A DNA stretch of 64,000 bases, from the NCBI GenBank assembly GCA_023055505.1, contig JALIRH010000039.1, positions 2,418,001 to 2,482,000 of the forward strand. Reading direction: 5' to 3'. This document shows, piece by piece, positions 12,901 to 26,181 of this stretch. How positions within the stretch are numbered: position 1 is the first letter of the stretch; each line of letters begins with the position of its first letter. A model generated the notes under the pieces. It was given only the letters and a program-made list of their open reading frames with translations. It had not been told where the DNA came from and searched no databases. The DNA is from Callipepla californica brunnescens. Its lineage: Eukaryota > Chordata > Aves > Galliformes > Odontophoridae. The position numbers were made by a program, and so were the translations under genes.

Positions 12901-13917
12901 TTTGGCTGGAAGCTTGCAAGACCTTTTCATTTGGAAGAGATGCCAGCCCAAAGCTTGGCATGGTGCTTGGAGGTGGCGGTGCTGCCAACTGCAGGCTCCT
13001 CATAGAAGACTCTGTGTTGGGTCAGGACACCTCCAGATCCTTCACCCATAGAAAGGACAGCCTTTCCCATTGGCTTATTGAATCTCCCAGGTGCAAAGTG
13101 TGGTAGCAAGCTTCTAACATAGCCTGGGGAATGGGAGAAAGAAGAGTCTCTTTAGAACAAGTGGTGTCAAGCAACTCCAGAAACAATTTCTGTGTGCAGG
13201 AGGGAACACATCAGGATTAAACACACAAAAGAAAGAAAAACAAGCTTTTGCCAAAAATTCCTGAGCTTTGCTCGGCGAAAGCCTGAGCCTTGCTGCAAGC
13301 AGGAAACGTGCATGTGGCCATATTACTGAAATAAACAACGTACTTTCCATCCAACCACAGAACAGTACTACTAAACACAGCCACTGGCAGCAGAAATACA
13401 CTTGAGACAGCGTTTCCCAAACCTTCCTTCTTCTCCCACTGCTGCCTGCATGTCATGGACGTGTTATTTTTACTCTGGATTCTGAGATAGGAATGAAGCA
13501 GCTACAGAAGCCATATCTTGGTGCAGTACAGATCCATACAGCTGGATTTTCCTCCAAAGGTCCCTACTGGTGCGGGTGTGTTCACACCACTGTCTGTGAA
13601 GAGGCTGTAGTTATGAGTGTTGTTCTCCATCTCTTGACGTCAAGGGAAGTTTTGCCGGTGGGCACTGCCAAGCGCTGGGATCCAGAGGAGCTCTCCCACC
13701 CCACACACCCAACATGAAATCACAGCCAGCTCCTTCCCATGTGCTGGGTGCTTGCACACCTCCAGCCAGAGTTGCTGCAGATGGGGATGCTGCAAAATGC
13801 TGCCTGCCCAAAAAGATGCTTTGCTGGCAGCAGCATTTCACGCTGGACCCTTATTCTGTTAGCAGTAGGGGTTGTGACAACACATCCCTTTGACCACAGG
13901 GAAGGAGAGGACAAATA

Positions 13918-13990
13918 GTGGGAACGGTGGTGATGGGTTGGAATTGGCCTTGATCTTAGAGGTCTTTTCCAACCTTAATGATTCTATGAG
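13918..13990 (+). mobile_element. Short CR1 3' end
   Basis: Forward-oriented terminal piece of CR1: tgatgggttggaattggcc, cttgatcttagaggtctttt, ccaaccttaatgattctatg. Only the last 70 or so bases of the element remain, as is common for 5'-truncated CR1 insertions. Confidence 0.88.
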
Positions 13991-16900
13991 AATCTAATTT
14001 CTCTTTCCAGTGAAAAAATGATGTTATCCTATGGGTGTAGGCTATTCCTGCTGCAGATAGCTGGGAATGAGCAGAAAGGTGACTGCAGGAGGAGCAGGTC
14101 ACTCGCACAGCTGAGATGCAGAATTAAAAATGTCCTTTCTCCGGGTATCCTTAAACAAACCCATGAGAGAAGCCAAACCGCCCCAAACTTTCCCCTTCAG
14201 CCTGTAATTTTCAGACAACAAACCAATCCTTTCACTTCTTCCAAAGGAGCAAAGAGAAAGGCAGAGAACTGGAAAAACCCTTTATAGAAATATCAGCTGT
14301 TCCTCCTCATTCCCACCCCCAGTTCTGTTTTTTGACAAGTTAAAGTGAGGCCATAACTTATTCTGCTTTGTTCGACAGGGCTAATCACACGTGACTCTAA
14401 TCACTCATGATGTTTTATTGATTTTAAGCACATTTAATCAGAAATTGGCTCTGAGTTAGATTCCTGCTAATTACTGAGAAGCAGCATTTTGAATGACTTC
14501 ACAATTGGACTGCAGATTAGAATGGACAATATGTACTAAAATAATGATTCATGCATTCAGCTCCCTGGATTTATTTTGTTTATATTGGATTTTTTAATCT
14601 TTAAAGACATAATTCTGCATATGGGCAAGCAGCATTTAAAACCCTTTACAAAATGGGTTTAATTTAACAAGCTAGGCCTCAGCCAGGGGTGGGAATAGTT
14701 TATCCCCTGCAAACGTAATTCTTTTCTGGAGGTCACTGGAGGGGCCTTGCCCTTGGTCTCACCACACGTGGGTGGTCATGGCTGCGGTGTGGGGCCCCTT
14801 TGGCACTCCCACCCCACTGAATTCAGCCTCCAACGCCCAAATCACGCTTCCTCAACAAATCTTTCAACAACAGAGGGTCAAAGAGTTGATATTCCCAGAA
14901 ACATACTTTCTCACTGCAGATCCTGGTCCTACCCTGGTAACTGATTCGTAGTTGATGCAGACCCATGGCATAGAGACTTCAAAGGGAAATCTTCCATGCT
15001 CCAAAACAGCTGTGGCCAAGCACGGGCAGTTTCCCACTATGCAAAGCTTCCACTGCACCTTAGGGAACATCAATCCACAGAGGAGGCCAGCAGGCAGCCA
15101 GGGCAGAGACTACCAGCGATGCACACTGGTAAGAAACTTGCCTTTTACATGAGAACAGAACTTTTCCATTTCCCTCTATGCTATTTCATTTTGGCTTGAA
15201 GAAACAAGAAGACACACTGGGGAAGGCTCTCCAGCTGAAAAGGTTTCAGCTGAAGTTTTCAAGTTTTCAGTTTAAAAGTCAAAATTTTCCAAGAATTTTT
15301 TTTCTTTCTTTCTTCTTTTTTTTTTTTTTTCTCTCTCCAAAACAGCACTACTAGGAATACTTGCTGCATTCTTGCCAGCCAATGGCTTTCACACAAAAAC
15401 AAGCCCAAATTCAGAATGATGCACAGAATACTCTGCAATAACCAACGTCTGAAAAGCAACAGCTCTGATGTCTCCCTTTCTGCTCCCACTCCTTTCCACA
15501 GGTCTGCGACATGACGGTTCAGTGGGTGGAACTAACTCACGACTGGTGTGAAACCTCACTTTCACAGAAAGCTGGGAAATTCACCCTAGAATCACCACTG
15601 GCCTCACAAGGAACAAGCCTGTGGCTGTCAGAAACGATGGAGATTCCTGTTTAAGCACAGTTACACTGCTTAGATGTAATAGAGCAAGATATTTCCCTTT
15701 AGAAAGGACCAAATCACTGTAAATCCAGCAAGTAATTCTGAATTCTTAGTGCTATCCTAACCCACAGCCTATCCCATTCCCTCTGTGTCACTATCACTGT
15801 GAAATAGGGTTTAGAGCATGAGGGAGCTTGGTATAACTTCATGAAATAAAAAGGAAACATCACTTTGAATTGAGCCTCTTTAATCGTTCTTTGTCACCTA
15901 CTTTTTTCACTCACTCATTTCCTTTTCAGTTCTTTCAGTTGTCTTTCATTCTTTCTTTCTTTCGCATAAAAACACAGAGATCAAATACATTCTGTAAAAG
16001 CAGTCTACCTGATCTGCATTCCAAGGTCTGCAGGGGTGATGTGAGGGACAAAGGGCTCAGGTTCTGCTCTGCCTGTCTGACTTCATCTCTCTCTCCCTTA
16101 TGCCCCATCCAAATCAGCTTCAAGGTCTTTCACAAGTCTTCAGAAGGCGAAGACTTAGAAAGATGCAGAGCAGAATCACCAGATTACCTTACACTGAAAA
16201 GATCTGCACAACCTATAAAGCTCACTGTTCCCAGCATCTTCAGGTGTGGGTGTTCACAGCCCTGAAACATGCAGTTTCAGTAGTTTTCTGAATGGACACG
16301 AGTGAAAGGAAAATAAATTTGCATTCTTCTACTCCTTGGCTGACTCCAACTTCAGAGTCTCCTGTGAAAAGTACAGGCTTGAAATCATTCTGAAGTTACA
16401 GCACCTACAAGACTTTTACCAGATGGAAACCTGAAAAAAGATTACTTCTCGGATGCATTGCTCATTTGTTCAGGATAATTAGTAGATGTGAAACCAAAAA
16501 TAGACACTTTTCCTTTGATCCTTTTCAGTTGGATCTGGGGAGCGAAGACCCAGAGCACATCTTGATATCCTGCACTCGGAAATACTCAGAAAGTGCTGCA
16601 GTGTTCCCTTAAAACATCTCACCTACAAAACTACGTGGAGAGAAGCCCCATTGAAGGACATCAGTGAGCATCAACACATCCCAGCACTCACATTTCTCAT
16701 CCTCTTGGGGAAAAGAAATCACAGCCAGGCTCACTTAGAAAATGGAACTTGTCTCTGTGATGTGCTGGTGCTGTTCTCATCTGCTTATTTAATCATCTAT
16801 TAAAAAAACGTCCTGAAATGAACAACGAATGTCCTTGCAGTCTCCTGAAGTCCATAGCAGCTCTCTCTTTGACACTGCTGGCTTTGGGATTAGCCCTTGA

Positions 16901-18942
16901 TGTATATCCTAAGACAAAGCACGAGGAAGAGGAGTGGTTTCTAGGAGAAAATGGATGGAGAGACACAGCAGGAGCTAAAGCAGGCAGGGGAGGATGGAGG
17001 GAAGGGTGCTGCTGCAAATCTTCTACTCAACCAAAATGACCCAAGAGACAACTCCAGCATCTCCGCTGTCTGCTCTGAAAAAGAGATGATCCTCTTAGGG
17101 TGTAAAGCTGGCTGAGCACAGAAAAGCACCCCAGCACCTCCGCTGAGCTACTAACCGCATTTAGATGCCTGAAAGCTGGGACTCACGGTGCTGTACAACC
17201 CCTATAGCAAAGCTTCAACGTGAAAATATAATACCAAACACAACCAGATGCAAATATTTCCCCCACCCCAGCAGCATGCACACTGTGGCTTGTCGGTGGA
17301 TGGCAGTGCTGCCCATGTTGGGCACAGCCGTGCTTCCAGCTGTACATTTAACAAGCCTCCTTCTTTATGCTGAGCATTAGCAATGATATCCTGCACTAGA
17401 GATTAGGGCTAATGCTGTACATTATTTCCAGCAAGGGATTAATTAAATCTCAACATTTCTGAGAGGCGACCGGTATAAAGGAAGCCATTCATTTCCATGA
17501 AATCCAAGTTAGCAACAAGTTTCTCATTTCTTTCTAAAGTTACTCCGTGATGGAATGAATGACACGAAAGCTGCAAACTGCCTCTTGCAAATACAATAAC
17601 AATACATTCAGCAGGCATGGGCACAGGGCTGCAGAGCCAACAAGGCCTGGAAGTGGAGCGCAGGATGCCAACAGCCTGTGTCTTTAGAATGGGGGTTTTC
17701 CCCCTGAAGGAGATAGTTGTGCTCAGAAAGCACCACAGCAGAGCAAAACTGCAGCTTCCCCAGGGCTCTATTCAGACAGGTCCCTGGTTTAGGCAGATCC
17801 CCCTGATCACATTCTTCGGAGACTTAGGAATCATGGAGGAACTGTTCCCTTCACTATGAAGGTGAAACCATGGTTTCTCAGCTTTTCCCAGGGCAGCTCA
17901 AAGGGCTGATGCTGCCCATAACCACTCTTCTCTTTCTCAAGTCCTGCTCTTGTCTGGGTTTGTTTAAACTTACTTTCTTAGTATTCACCTTCATTCTGTG
18001 TTTTCTCATCCAAGTCCTGATTGCTCTGTTGAGGGCTTTGGAGACCTGCAGGGCTTCCACAGCTCTGGCTTGCATTAGAAGAGACCATTTTCCAGTTGAG
18101 TATTGACACTCCTGTTGCTGTGCTGAGGGCACACACAGCCTTACACAAGGACTTGCTCCCTTTGCAGCATGAGGAAGGGCTCAAGGACCATAACAACAGG
18201 GTGGATGAGACAAGAAAACCATCACTTGAATGCTGGGAACTAGGATTTGAGGCCATGTTGCTTCCCACCCAGGGGCTGGGTAAAACCTTGGGTGTGAGTA
18301 ACGGGGATTTAACACACCTGCAGACAGAGGAGGCAAGCCAAATCCCCTTCAGGCTGTGTGGCTGCTTTATGGGCTCCCTCTTACTGACCCCTCATTGCAA
18401 ACACATCCCTGTGCTCACCAGGGGATGAACGCCTCTGGGTCATGTTAAGCTTCATTTCACAGCTCCGTTTTTGATTGACTTCCATGAGCTATTGGTGCAA
18501 GAGCCAAAGAACTCAACTTGCTTACAGGCTTCGCAAAAACCACCTTTTGTTCAGTCAGAAACAGTAGGATAGGTTGAAGTATCACCAAAGCAGTTCTAGT
18601 GACACAATCATAAGGTAATAAACACCCTAAATCTGCAAACAAATATGAAAACAGATCTTTTATATACGTACATAAAGGCTGGAAATGTAAAAGCCTTGCA
18701 GGTGCAATGCAGTAACAATTGGATTGCCCATACACCTTGTATCCAGCGGGTGCGACATTTCCATCAGAGCCAGAACGGTGAAGCTGCAACACTGGCAATT
18801 TTTGCAAAGAGCCACGAGATGGCGATGCAAAAGAAATTTCCGCAGAGAGGAAGAGCATGAGGGGTGAGGAGGAAGCCCTGTGTGCCCAGTCTGCCAGGAT
18901 GTAAAAGGGCACTTACACAGCAATGGGAGTTTTACATTATAT
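13991..18942. other. Non-coding block
   Basis: Includes the candidate element at 14.3-14.7 kb and a T-rich run at 15299-15330. Otherwise I see neither exons nor transposons. Confidence 0.6.
14330..14665. promoter_or_regulatory. Candidate conserved non-coding element
   Basis: A repeat-free AT-rich block packed with homeodomain and forkhead-like cores: ctaatcac, ctaatcactcatgatg, ttttattgattttaag, tgctaattactgag, aaaataatgattcatgcat. Its texture is like vertebrate developmental enhancers. No alignment supports it here. Confidence 0.3.
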
Positions 18943-19070
18943 TTCTCCTTTTCCTTTTTCTTTTTCCTTTTTCCTTTTTTTTTTTCCTTTTTTTTCCCCT
19001 TTTCTTTCCCTTTTTTTTTTTCCTTTTTTTTTTTTTTTTTTTTCCTTTTTTCTCCTTCTCCTTCTCCTTC
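18943..19070. repeat. Polypyrimidine (C/T) tract ending in (CTTCTC)n
   Basis: Around 130 bp of TTTTTCC units, long T runs and a closing ttctccttctccttctccttc. It explains the Phe- and Lys-rich frames on the two strands here. It has opposite strand polarity to the tract at 5.1 kb. Confidence 0.95.
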
Positions 19071-21122
19071 GGACATACATTGGTTCATGCATTTATTGTG
19101 ATTTTTCTTATTTTGTAAAGATCCAGGGCAAACTGCAGCTTCTTTGAGTTCTCTGCATAAAAGTCATGTAAAAACACCATCCTTCCCTTCCCTAGTGCAA
19201 CACCCCAAGAGATATGTCAGTCATTGATAGCTGCACAGAAAGAAATGTTGACCCAAGTGAAAAATTAATTAAGATTTTTAATTAAAATACAGGGAGGCAT
19301 GGAGAATGGAGAGCCAGGGACTGGGTCTCAAGGAGAAGCATGCGGGATGGGGGTTTGGGAGCAGCCCTTCCAGTTTGCCCTCTTTGTCCTCAAAAGCCAG
19401 CCTTACCTATTGCAGGGCAAATCGTGAGTCTCACCAGGTCCTGCAGCACTGCACAGGGGACTGCCATCCCCAAATGTGGGGAGCAATGGATGTGCAGAAC
19501 CCAAATAATTCACATAGTATGTATACATACACACATTTCTCACGGGTCCCCTTCAATTCAAGATATTCTTTTCCGATTCCATGTTATTTATATTCTTCTT
19601 TGTTGAGCTGGATTAGTAAAAAGCACCAAATGTTAAGCAAAAATTCAATTAGGATCTGCCCAAATGCAATCAAACTTCCCTCATCAAAAGTGGCTTTGCA
19701 AATTAAAACTGCAATCTGCCCTCTAAGTCACTGCTTGAAAAGGGGATGGTAGAGAGTTTGTGGAGATTCATTTTTCCTCTAGTTTATATATAACTTGCTA
19801 AGCTTTTTATTTTTCAAATGAGCTTACTATGTCCAATTTAAGTCAAAATTTAATGATCCCTGTAGTAATTCATTTATGGATACAGCTTCAATAAACGCCG
19901 TGGCATAAGTCAGGGAATAACTGTCCTTGTCCATGGTGCAACAATTAATCACCTTTATTAAAATTAGGACTGGCAGAGGAGATTTACATAAAGCAAGAAG
20001 AGTTGGAGCCTTCTTGGAACTGCTCAGCACCACTCAGACCGAACTTTTTGGGCTCTCTTCCCTGCTTCTCAGGTCCCCTTTCTCTGTGTACCTTGAGAGC
20101 ATCCATGCCCAAGGTAGTTGGTGTGGCTCATGCATGATGATCTAAAAAGGGTTAAAAAGGACCAATGTCTTTAACACACACCAAAAACTTGCAATGCGCT
20201 TTTGGAAAGAAGGGGATGTGGGAAACTTCCTAATTGGGGGTATCTCAGTTCTTTGGTGTAAGGAATTTTCTGGGAGAGTTATTAATTGGAAGAACCACCT
20301 GGAGTTATTTTATGTTATTTTATATTATTTCGTATTATTTTATGTTATTTTATGCCTACATTCTCCCCAGTGCAGCCCCACAGCTGCTGCTCGGTGCGGC
20401 TTTGCCCCATTCTCAGGTCAGGGACAGCAAAAGGTGCTGAGGCTGCCCTGGTGCAATGACCCTATGTGTAGCACCGGCCGGCCAGCAGGGACCAATTAGA
20501 TCTCTGGATCCAATTAGCAGCAGCTGTGATTTGTGTGCAGCCCTCTGTACATATGGCTGGGCTGAACTTTCCCTCAGTTTCAAATGTCCCCATGTAACGC
20601 AGGCAAAATGGGAGGAAGAACCATTTGTCTCTTTTTTTTGAGAGTCTTTATGATGATGGACGATGAACCTTTTACATCATTCACCGACTTGCAAACAAAT
20701 TAACTATCTTCATCACCTTCCCCTGATAGCCAAGCTGGCAAGCGCCAGCCCAATGCACTGTAATGGGTGCAGAGAGGGGGGGACGTGGGTATTTCATTGG
20801 ATATTATCAACCAAGTTTTCTGGAATTAAAATATAAGTGAAATCAGGTGCTGAGTCTTAAGTGTCCATGCATTAACCAAGATGGTTTCAGGCTCATGTAG
20901 CCATTTGGGCTCTGGCCATTTGATGAGGGCTGGAAATTGTTACTCATTCTAATGGATGCTGGGCATCCAAATCCCTTTGGTGGGACCAAAAAATCTCACC
21001 CCTAAATTCTCCATGCTCCTCACAGGCAGTGCTTGTGGGGCCAACTCTTATGGAGAGCTCCAGGAAGTTCAATCTAATGTTACATGCGTTACCCACACTT
21101 GGTTTCCTTGAAGAGCTCGGAG
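19071..21122. other. Non-coding block
   Basis: AT-rich (attaattaagatttttaatta near 19264) with the 10-bp tandem array at 20.3 kb. Nothing coding recognised. Confidence 0.6.
20305..20354 (+). repeat. Five tandem copies of a 10-bp AT unit
   Basis: Units: ttattttatg, ttattttata, ttatttcgta, ttattttatg, ttattttatg. Copies 1, 4 and 5 are identical. Copies 2 and 3 differ by one and three bases. Confidence 0.95.
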
Positions 21123-21270
21123 CATAGAATCATAGGCTCATAGAATGGTTGGGTTGGAGGGCACCTTAAAGATAATCAAGTTTCAAGGCCTGTCTTGGAC
21201 AGATTTGCCCCCCACAAAATAAATCTGCCCAGAGTCCCATCCAAGCTTGCCTTGGTCACCTCCAGGGATG
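21123..21270 (-). mobile_element. CR1 retrotransposon 3' fragment
   Basis: Reverse-oriented CR1 that starts with the tandem terminal repeat (catagaatcataggctcatagaatgg). It continues through gttgggttggagggcacctt, agataatcaag, gtcccatccaagcttgcctt and cacctccagggatggggga. The clear terminal repeats make this one of the best-preserved copies in the window. Confidence 0.9.
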
Positions 21271-21927
21271 GGGGATGGGGTTGAATGGCAGGCAGAGGAG
21301 TGGAGCTGGTTCCTTCCTCCACATCAATGATACCAGCCCAGAAATAAAAGATAACAGAGCAGGGCACCAGCATCAGTGCGAACAGGAAAGATGCAAATGC
21401 TTTACAAGGTGCTTTAAAAAAAAAAAAAAGAGAGAGATTGTCTGGAAAGTGTTAAAAAGTAATATGCTGGGGGAAAGGCCCCTGCATGCACACATATCCT
21501 TGAAAAAATTGCTCAGGATAGAGAGTCTAGAAATGAGACACGGAAACATTTTATTGCATAGTAAATAATAAAGTGTCTCTGTTGCCTGCATGAATTGGAA
21601 GTGAGGGTTAATTCACAAATTAGGAGAGCAGGATTGGGGCTGGCATTGGCACGGCATTGCTCTAAGTTCAACCTCAGGAAAAAGGAGAATTTCTCTCTGT
21701 TTTACTGAGAAGGACCTGGAGGGGATGGGACCCATCCCTCCTCCTGCAGCTGGTGGGACAGTTCAGTTCGGGCAGTGCTGGCTATTAGGCAGGAAGAACC
21801 ACAAGATGCTCTCTGCGGAAGTGGAAAATTCAGCACAATTAAACTCAATCCCTGGAAGAAGATCAACATGTTTGCAAACCCAGCCCAACTGCTGAAGTTA
21901 CAGTAGCTGAACCACAGAGAGGAAGAA

Positions 21928-22040
21928 TGGTTTTGTGGTTAAGGCACTTAAATGTGATCTGAAAAATCTGGGTTTAATTCCATCAGCCACAGCCTCCCAC
22001 ACGCTCTTGGACAAATTGCCTGATGTCTTTCTGCCCAGCT
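21928..22040 (+). mobile_element. Ancient tRNA-derived SINE (MIR/CORE-type)
   Basis: The element begins with an A-box-like gtggttaaggc (21935-21945) and a B-box-like gggtttaattcc (21970-21981), at tRNA-like spacing. Next comes 'atcagccacagcctcccacacgctcttggacaaattgcc', which parallels the SINE consensus 'agctctgccac... cttgggcaagtcac'. It is heavily diverged and predates birds. Confidence 0.7.
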
Positions 22041-25000
22041 CGCTGTAGAAAAGGAGGGAGATTGCTCTTCCTTTTAAAACACATAATTCTTCCCCCAAAG
22101 GGTTTCCCGTTGCAGCTACATTTTCACATTGCAGACTGAAGCAACAAGTTCCAGGAGCACAGCACCTTGATAACAACAGCAGCGTTTTAGTCTCCTCTAT
22201 GGAAGGAGCTGAATTCCCTGCATAAAAGGAACACTTAGTACATCCGCATTACGCTCTTCTTCCCGGGTTGGGATTTGAAACCTGTTCCTGCATTAGAAAA
22301 ACAAATCACAGCACAAAACTGGCTTCATTAGCTCAGCAGACCGCCAGCACGAGCACAGAATGCCCCACGCAAAGGTCCTCTCCAGCCAAGAACTGTCCTT
22401 TGGGAACTTGGCACTCCTTCCAGGCTGCGTGTCAAGGAGACCGAGTAACTTTACATCAACACAACATGGATTTTCCTTCTACCAAACTACTGTGCAATCT
22501 GTAATTTTTAACCTCACAAGTTTGAGATTGTACCTTAACATTTGCAGGAAGCAGATGGCTTCTGCATACTGCCAACCTGTTGTTACAAAAGCATCTTCCA
22601 AGAATTGTTTTCTACCCACAGTCGCTAACCATAATTAACCTTTCATATGATTTAATAAACAGGAAAAAATATTTGCCATCTCATTAATAAAGAGAGCTCT
22701 TCAGGACATTTTTTTTCCCCATCCTAGAACAGAGAGCTGTGGTAATTTTGTTGTGCTCTCATTCTGTCGGCTTTTAAACTCTTTAGGGATGCAGCTCACC
22801 TATGCAGATTAAAGCTGCGGAGGACAGCATAACAGTGGATGCACAGAGTGTCTTCAGGCACAACATAAAATGACCTCTTCTTGAGGGGGAAAATAAACAG
22901 GGAGGAGGGAGAAGAGCAACTGCTGAGCTTGGGTAGAGATGGAGCCCCAGCGTAACGCAGGAAGCCAGCTGCCTCTTCCACCTTTCCCACTCGTGATTTT
23001 TATGCCTCCTGTAGCTCTGACTACAGGTCATGCAGTGCTTTGACTTTTCAATACTCAGGAACTTTTCTAACTATTCATTTTTGGATGGGGGGCTGCTCAC
23101 GTATACACCCAGCAGTGACAGACACCTCTCAAGTCCCTTGGGGACAGCTAAGCACGGAGTCGTATTATTGAGATGATTTCACTGATGAATGAAAATGAAG
23201 ATGTTGGCTAAGACTTTTCCCATATTATGTGGGAAATTAAATGACAGAAGTAAGTGAAAAGCTGGCATGGGGGACCCAAGTACATCTCTCAGATCCTGAA
23301 GGGTTGTTGCTTTGGCTTAGGACATCAAAGGCTCAAACTATAGAGGAAATATTCTCTTGGCTTAACCAACTTTCATAATGGCGATCAGGGAACACTGTTA
23401 GGACAGGAGAGCTTCCTTTTTAATTAGTGTTTCTTATAGCTATTGAATGGTCACTGTCATTTAATATGATAATGCACCCTTGATATTACAAACAAGAAAA
23501 AAACTATCACACACACCAGGACTGTTGTTGGCCTGAGCTGCAGCCCAGGAACTGGCTCCAGGAGATGACCTGGAGTTTCCTGCCACACCATGGTCCTCCA
23601 GGTACAGCAGAACTCACAGGATGCTGTTCCATCCCTGTTCGTTTATGGATATGCTGCCAAGATCAAAATGAATCAACACGAATGAAGGTGGATGCACATA
23701 AAATTGAAGCAATTCTAAGGAGACTGACACAAGAGATGGAAACCAGGAATGGACAACTGCATGATTATAAAAGAAAAAAAAAGATTTTGTTTTCTGAGGC
23801 TTGGAATTAAATAAACAAAAACAAACATCTCGAAGATTCAAGGTTTTCCTGAAGACAATATGTATGATCTGCACTGGGAAACCACGAAGTAGTTTTGCTT
23901 TCTCTGCTCCCTTTTACTGGCTCAGACTTTGACTGGTACATTTGCTTGCCTGGAATATAGCAAAGAAACACCATCATGTTCAGAATGCTCCTTCAGTATT
24001 TTCAGTAAGTCATTCTTCAGTAATATCAGAGTGGGAGTGCACATCCTATTACTTTCCTTTGGAGCAGCTTTTCCCCTAGTATGGGGTTAGAGATTTTTCA
24101 GTGCTCTCAAACCTTCTCCAGATTAGAATAGGTTTATTTTTAATTCCCACTATAAAGTTATTTTCTTCTAGATGTTTCGATCGCCAAACTTAAACTTGAT
24201 ATCAGTAAAAGTGAAAAAAAAATGCAAATATAATTATTTTAATGTAAAAGATTTAGTGGTTTATAAGAAATGGTTTCTCGTGCTGCTGCTTCTTGCTCTC
24301 GGTTTAGCTGTTTTGTTTCTTAGGTCCCAGTTTCCCCACAGGATTGTCCAAACCATCGCTTTGAGCACTGCTTGGATTTGTTGGATCCAGCCCAAATCTC
24401 CAGGACAAACTTCTTGCTGCCACAAAACACCCAGGGATCTGCACCCTGCACCTCTTTTCAATGCCCTAGTGGACAAATTGAGCTGGAGAACGAGGCTGAG
24501 TGATGTGGGGAGGACGTACTTCCATCCAGAGATGAATTGAGAAATATCTGTGGTGCACTGAAGACAGCAAAAGTCTATGCACAACTTTGCCATTCCTGTG
24601 GTCCCTTCTATTTTTAAGGCATTTGTTTCTATGGAGCAAATGAATGTTTTTACCCCACTTTGCAGCTACAAGAGAAGAAGGGCTCTGCCACTTGTCCATA
24701 TTTAGAGGCATTTGGTCAAGATTTGCCACTTGGTCTCTCAAAGTCCAGCTGCCATCAGTGACCATTGCTCCCAGCCCTCCCCAGCTCTGCCCCAGCCTCT
24801 CCAAGCCAAGGCAAGGAATTACTGCCTTTCAGTGTTTTATCCTAAATCTCTCCATCTTCAAATATTTTAACTCCTTCTCTTTGAGGTATTTTGGAGGTGT
24901 GGGAAACTACACTTTCAATACAAGGAAAATAATGTGATGGACAAAAGGATGAAGAAGAGGCACAAGAAACTGTAATGTTCATAGAAAGAATGGAACATTT

Positions 25001-26162
25001 TTAAAAACCTGCTGCTCCAAGGGTCATCCTGTGATTTTGCATGGGGTGACTCATGATTTTCAAGCACAGTTGCTGGGCAGACCTCGCAGATCATCTCCTG
25101 TGTGTGAATACTAATTTCCAAAAGCATTCAGCTCCCCATCAGATGCTGAGGAGCGCGGGGCGTTTTCATTTTTTTTTTTTTTTTACCTTGCACATTAGCC
25201 AAATTAAATCAAAATAAATATCAGTGAAAACAATGCACGGGACATAAACCCATCCATTTACAGCCCGGCCATATGCCTGCCCTATGAGGAGCCGGGGTTC
25301 TGCTTCTCTACAGCTCTCTGCTGCCAGCCCCAGCGGGCACTATGCCCCGATGCACTGTGGTGTGGAAGCTCACCGCAGGGCTTGCCTGTGTTCTCCTCTC
25401 CCCATGCATCTTCCAAGGCTTATTCCTGCCTGCAGGCAGCTTACTGCTGCCCGGCTCCAGCCTTGGCACTGGTGCTGCCGCTGTAGGATCAGCCCCGTGG
25501 CAAAATACGGTTGCTAAGAGGTGTTTCGTTCTTTGATTGTCATCAGACAAAGAGAAAGGTTTTTGTGAATAGAGAGTTGTTTCTTGGGGAGGCAAAATGT
25601 TGGGTCCCTCGTTGTGCATCTGCATCACCACCACCACGTGTGCAACCTCCCTGCAGAGCCATGCACAGAGCTCTGGGTGAATAAATCACAGCACAGACCT
25701 CAGTATGGGTAAAAAAGCAACAGATCTGTGTCAGCTCAGGAGAAGGAATAGTGATTTCTGCTTTTAGAATCAGTCCGGTTTGGGGTAATGTGATTAGAGA
25801 TTCAACGTTTTCCCTCTCATTATTATTTAGCTCCCTCATTTGAATGCTCAGGTTGGAGGGATCGCTTGGAAATTACACACGCAGCCAAATTTCTTCCTTC
25901 CCCTTTGACAGGGCAGCGCTGATGGTTATTGTTCTTTTCTAGTGGCATTATGCTGTCCTTGATTTTTGTTTCAAGCAGTCTAATGGCATGATGTCAAATC
26001 CTGCTAATTGGTTTAGGATTAAAATGCAGGGCCACATCACTCTCTTGATTAACCAGCAGCAAAACTGCTTTTGTCTAACGATCGTTTTGGAGGAGAACGA
26101 AAATAAAGCACAGAAAGGAAGCTTCGGGCTTTTGTCAGTAAAATACATAGGAAACGGCTTTT

Positions 26163-26181
26163 GGGGGGGGGGGGGGGGGGG
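26163..26181 (+). repeat. G19 homopolymer
   Basis: 19 uninterrupted G followed by agggaa. It produces the polyproline or polyglycine stretches in the open frames of this region, which should not be taken as protein. It is able to form a G-quadruplex and prone to length error in assembly. Confidence 0.95.

Larger units (their letters stand above)
7886..13917. other. Non-coding block
   Basis: Holds the 64-bp and 21-bp duplications, T runs near 8206-8260 and A runs near 11567 and 11789. A Lys/Glu-rich minus-strand frame at 9328-9672 is the most protein-like open stretch but matches nothing I know. Confidence 0.6.

Noticed and set aside
18660..19147. Lys-rich and Phe-rich frames
   Set aside because: Translation of the polypyrimidine tract in different frames.
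24172..24540. Plus-strand frame with a transmembrane-like stretch
   Set aside because: The hydrophobic run comes from ctgctgctt/ttgctctc-type sequence, and the first 40 codons are AT-driven. No homologue recognised.
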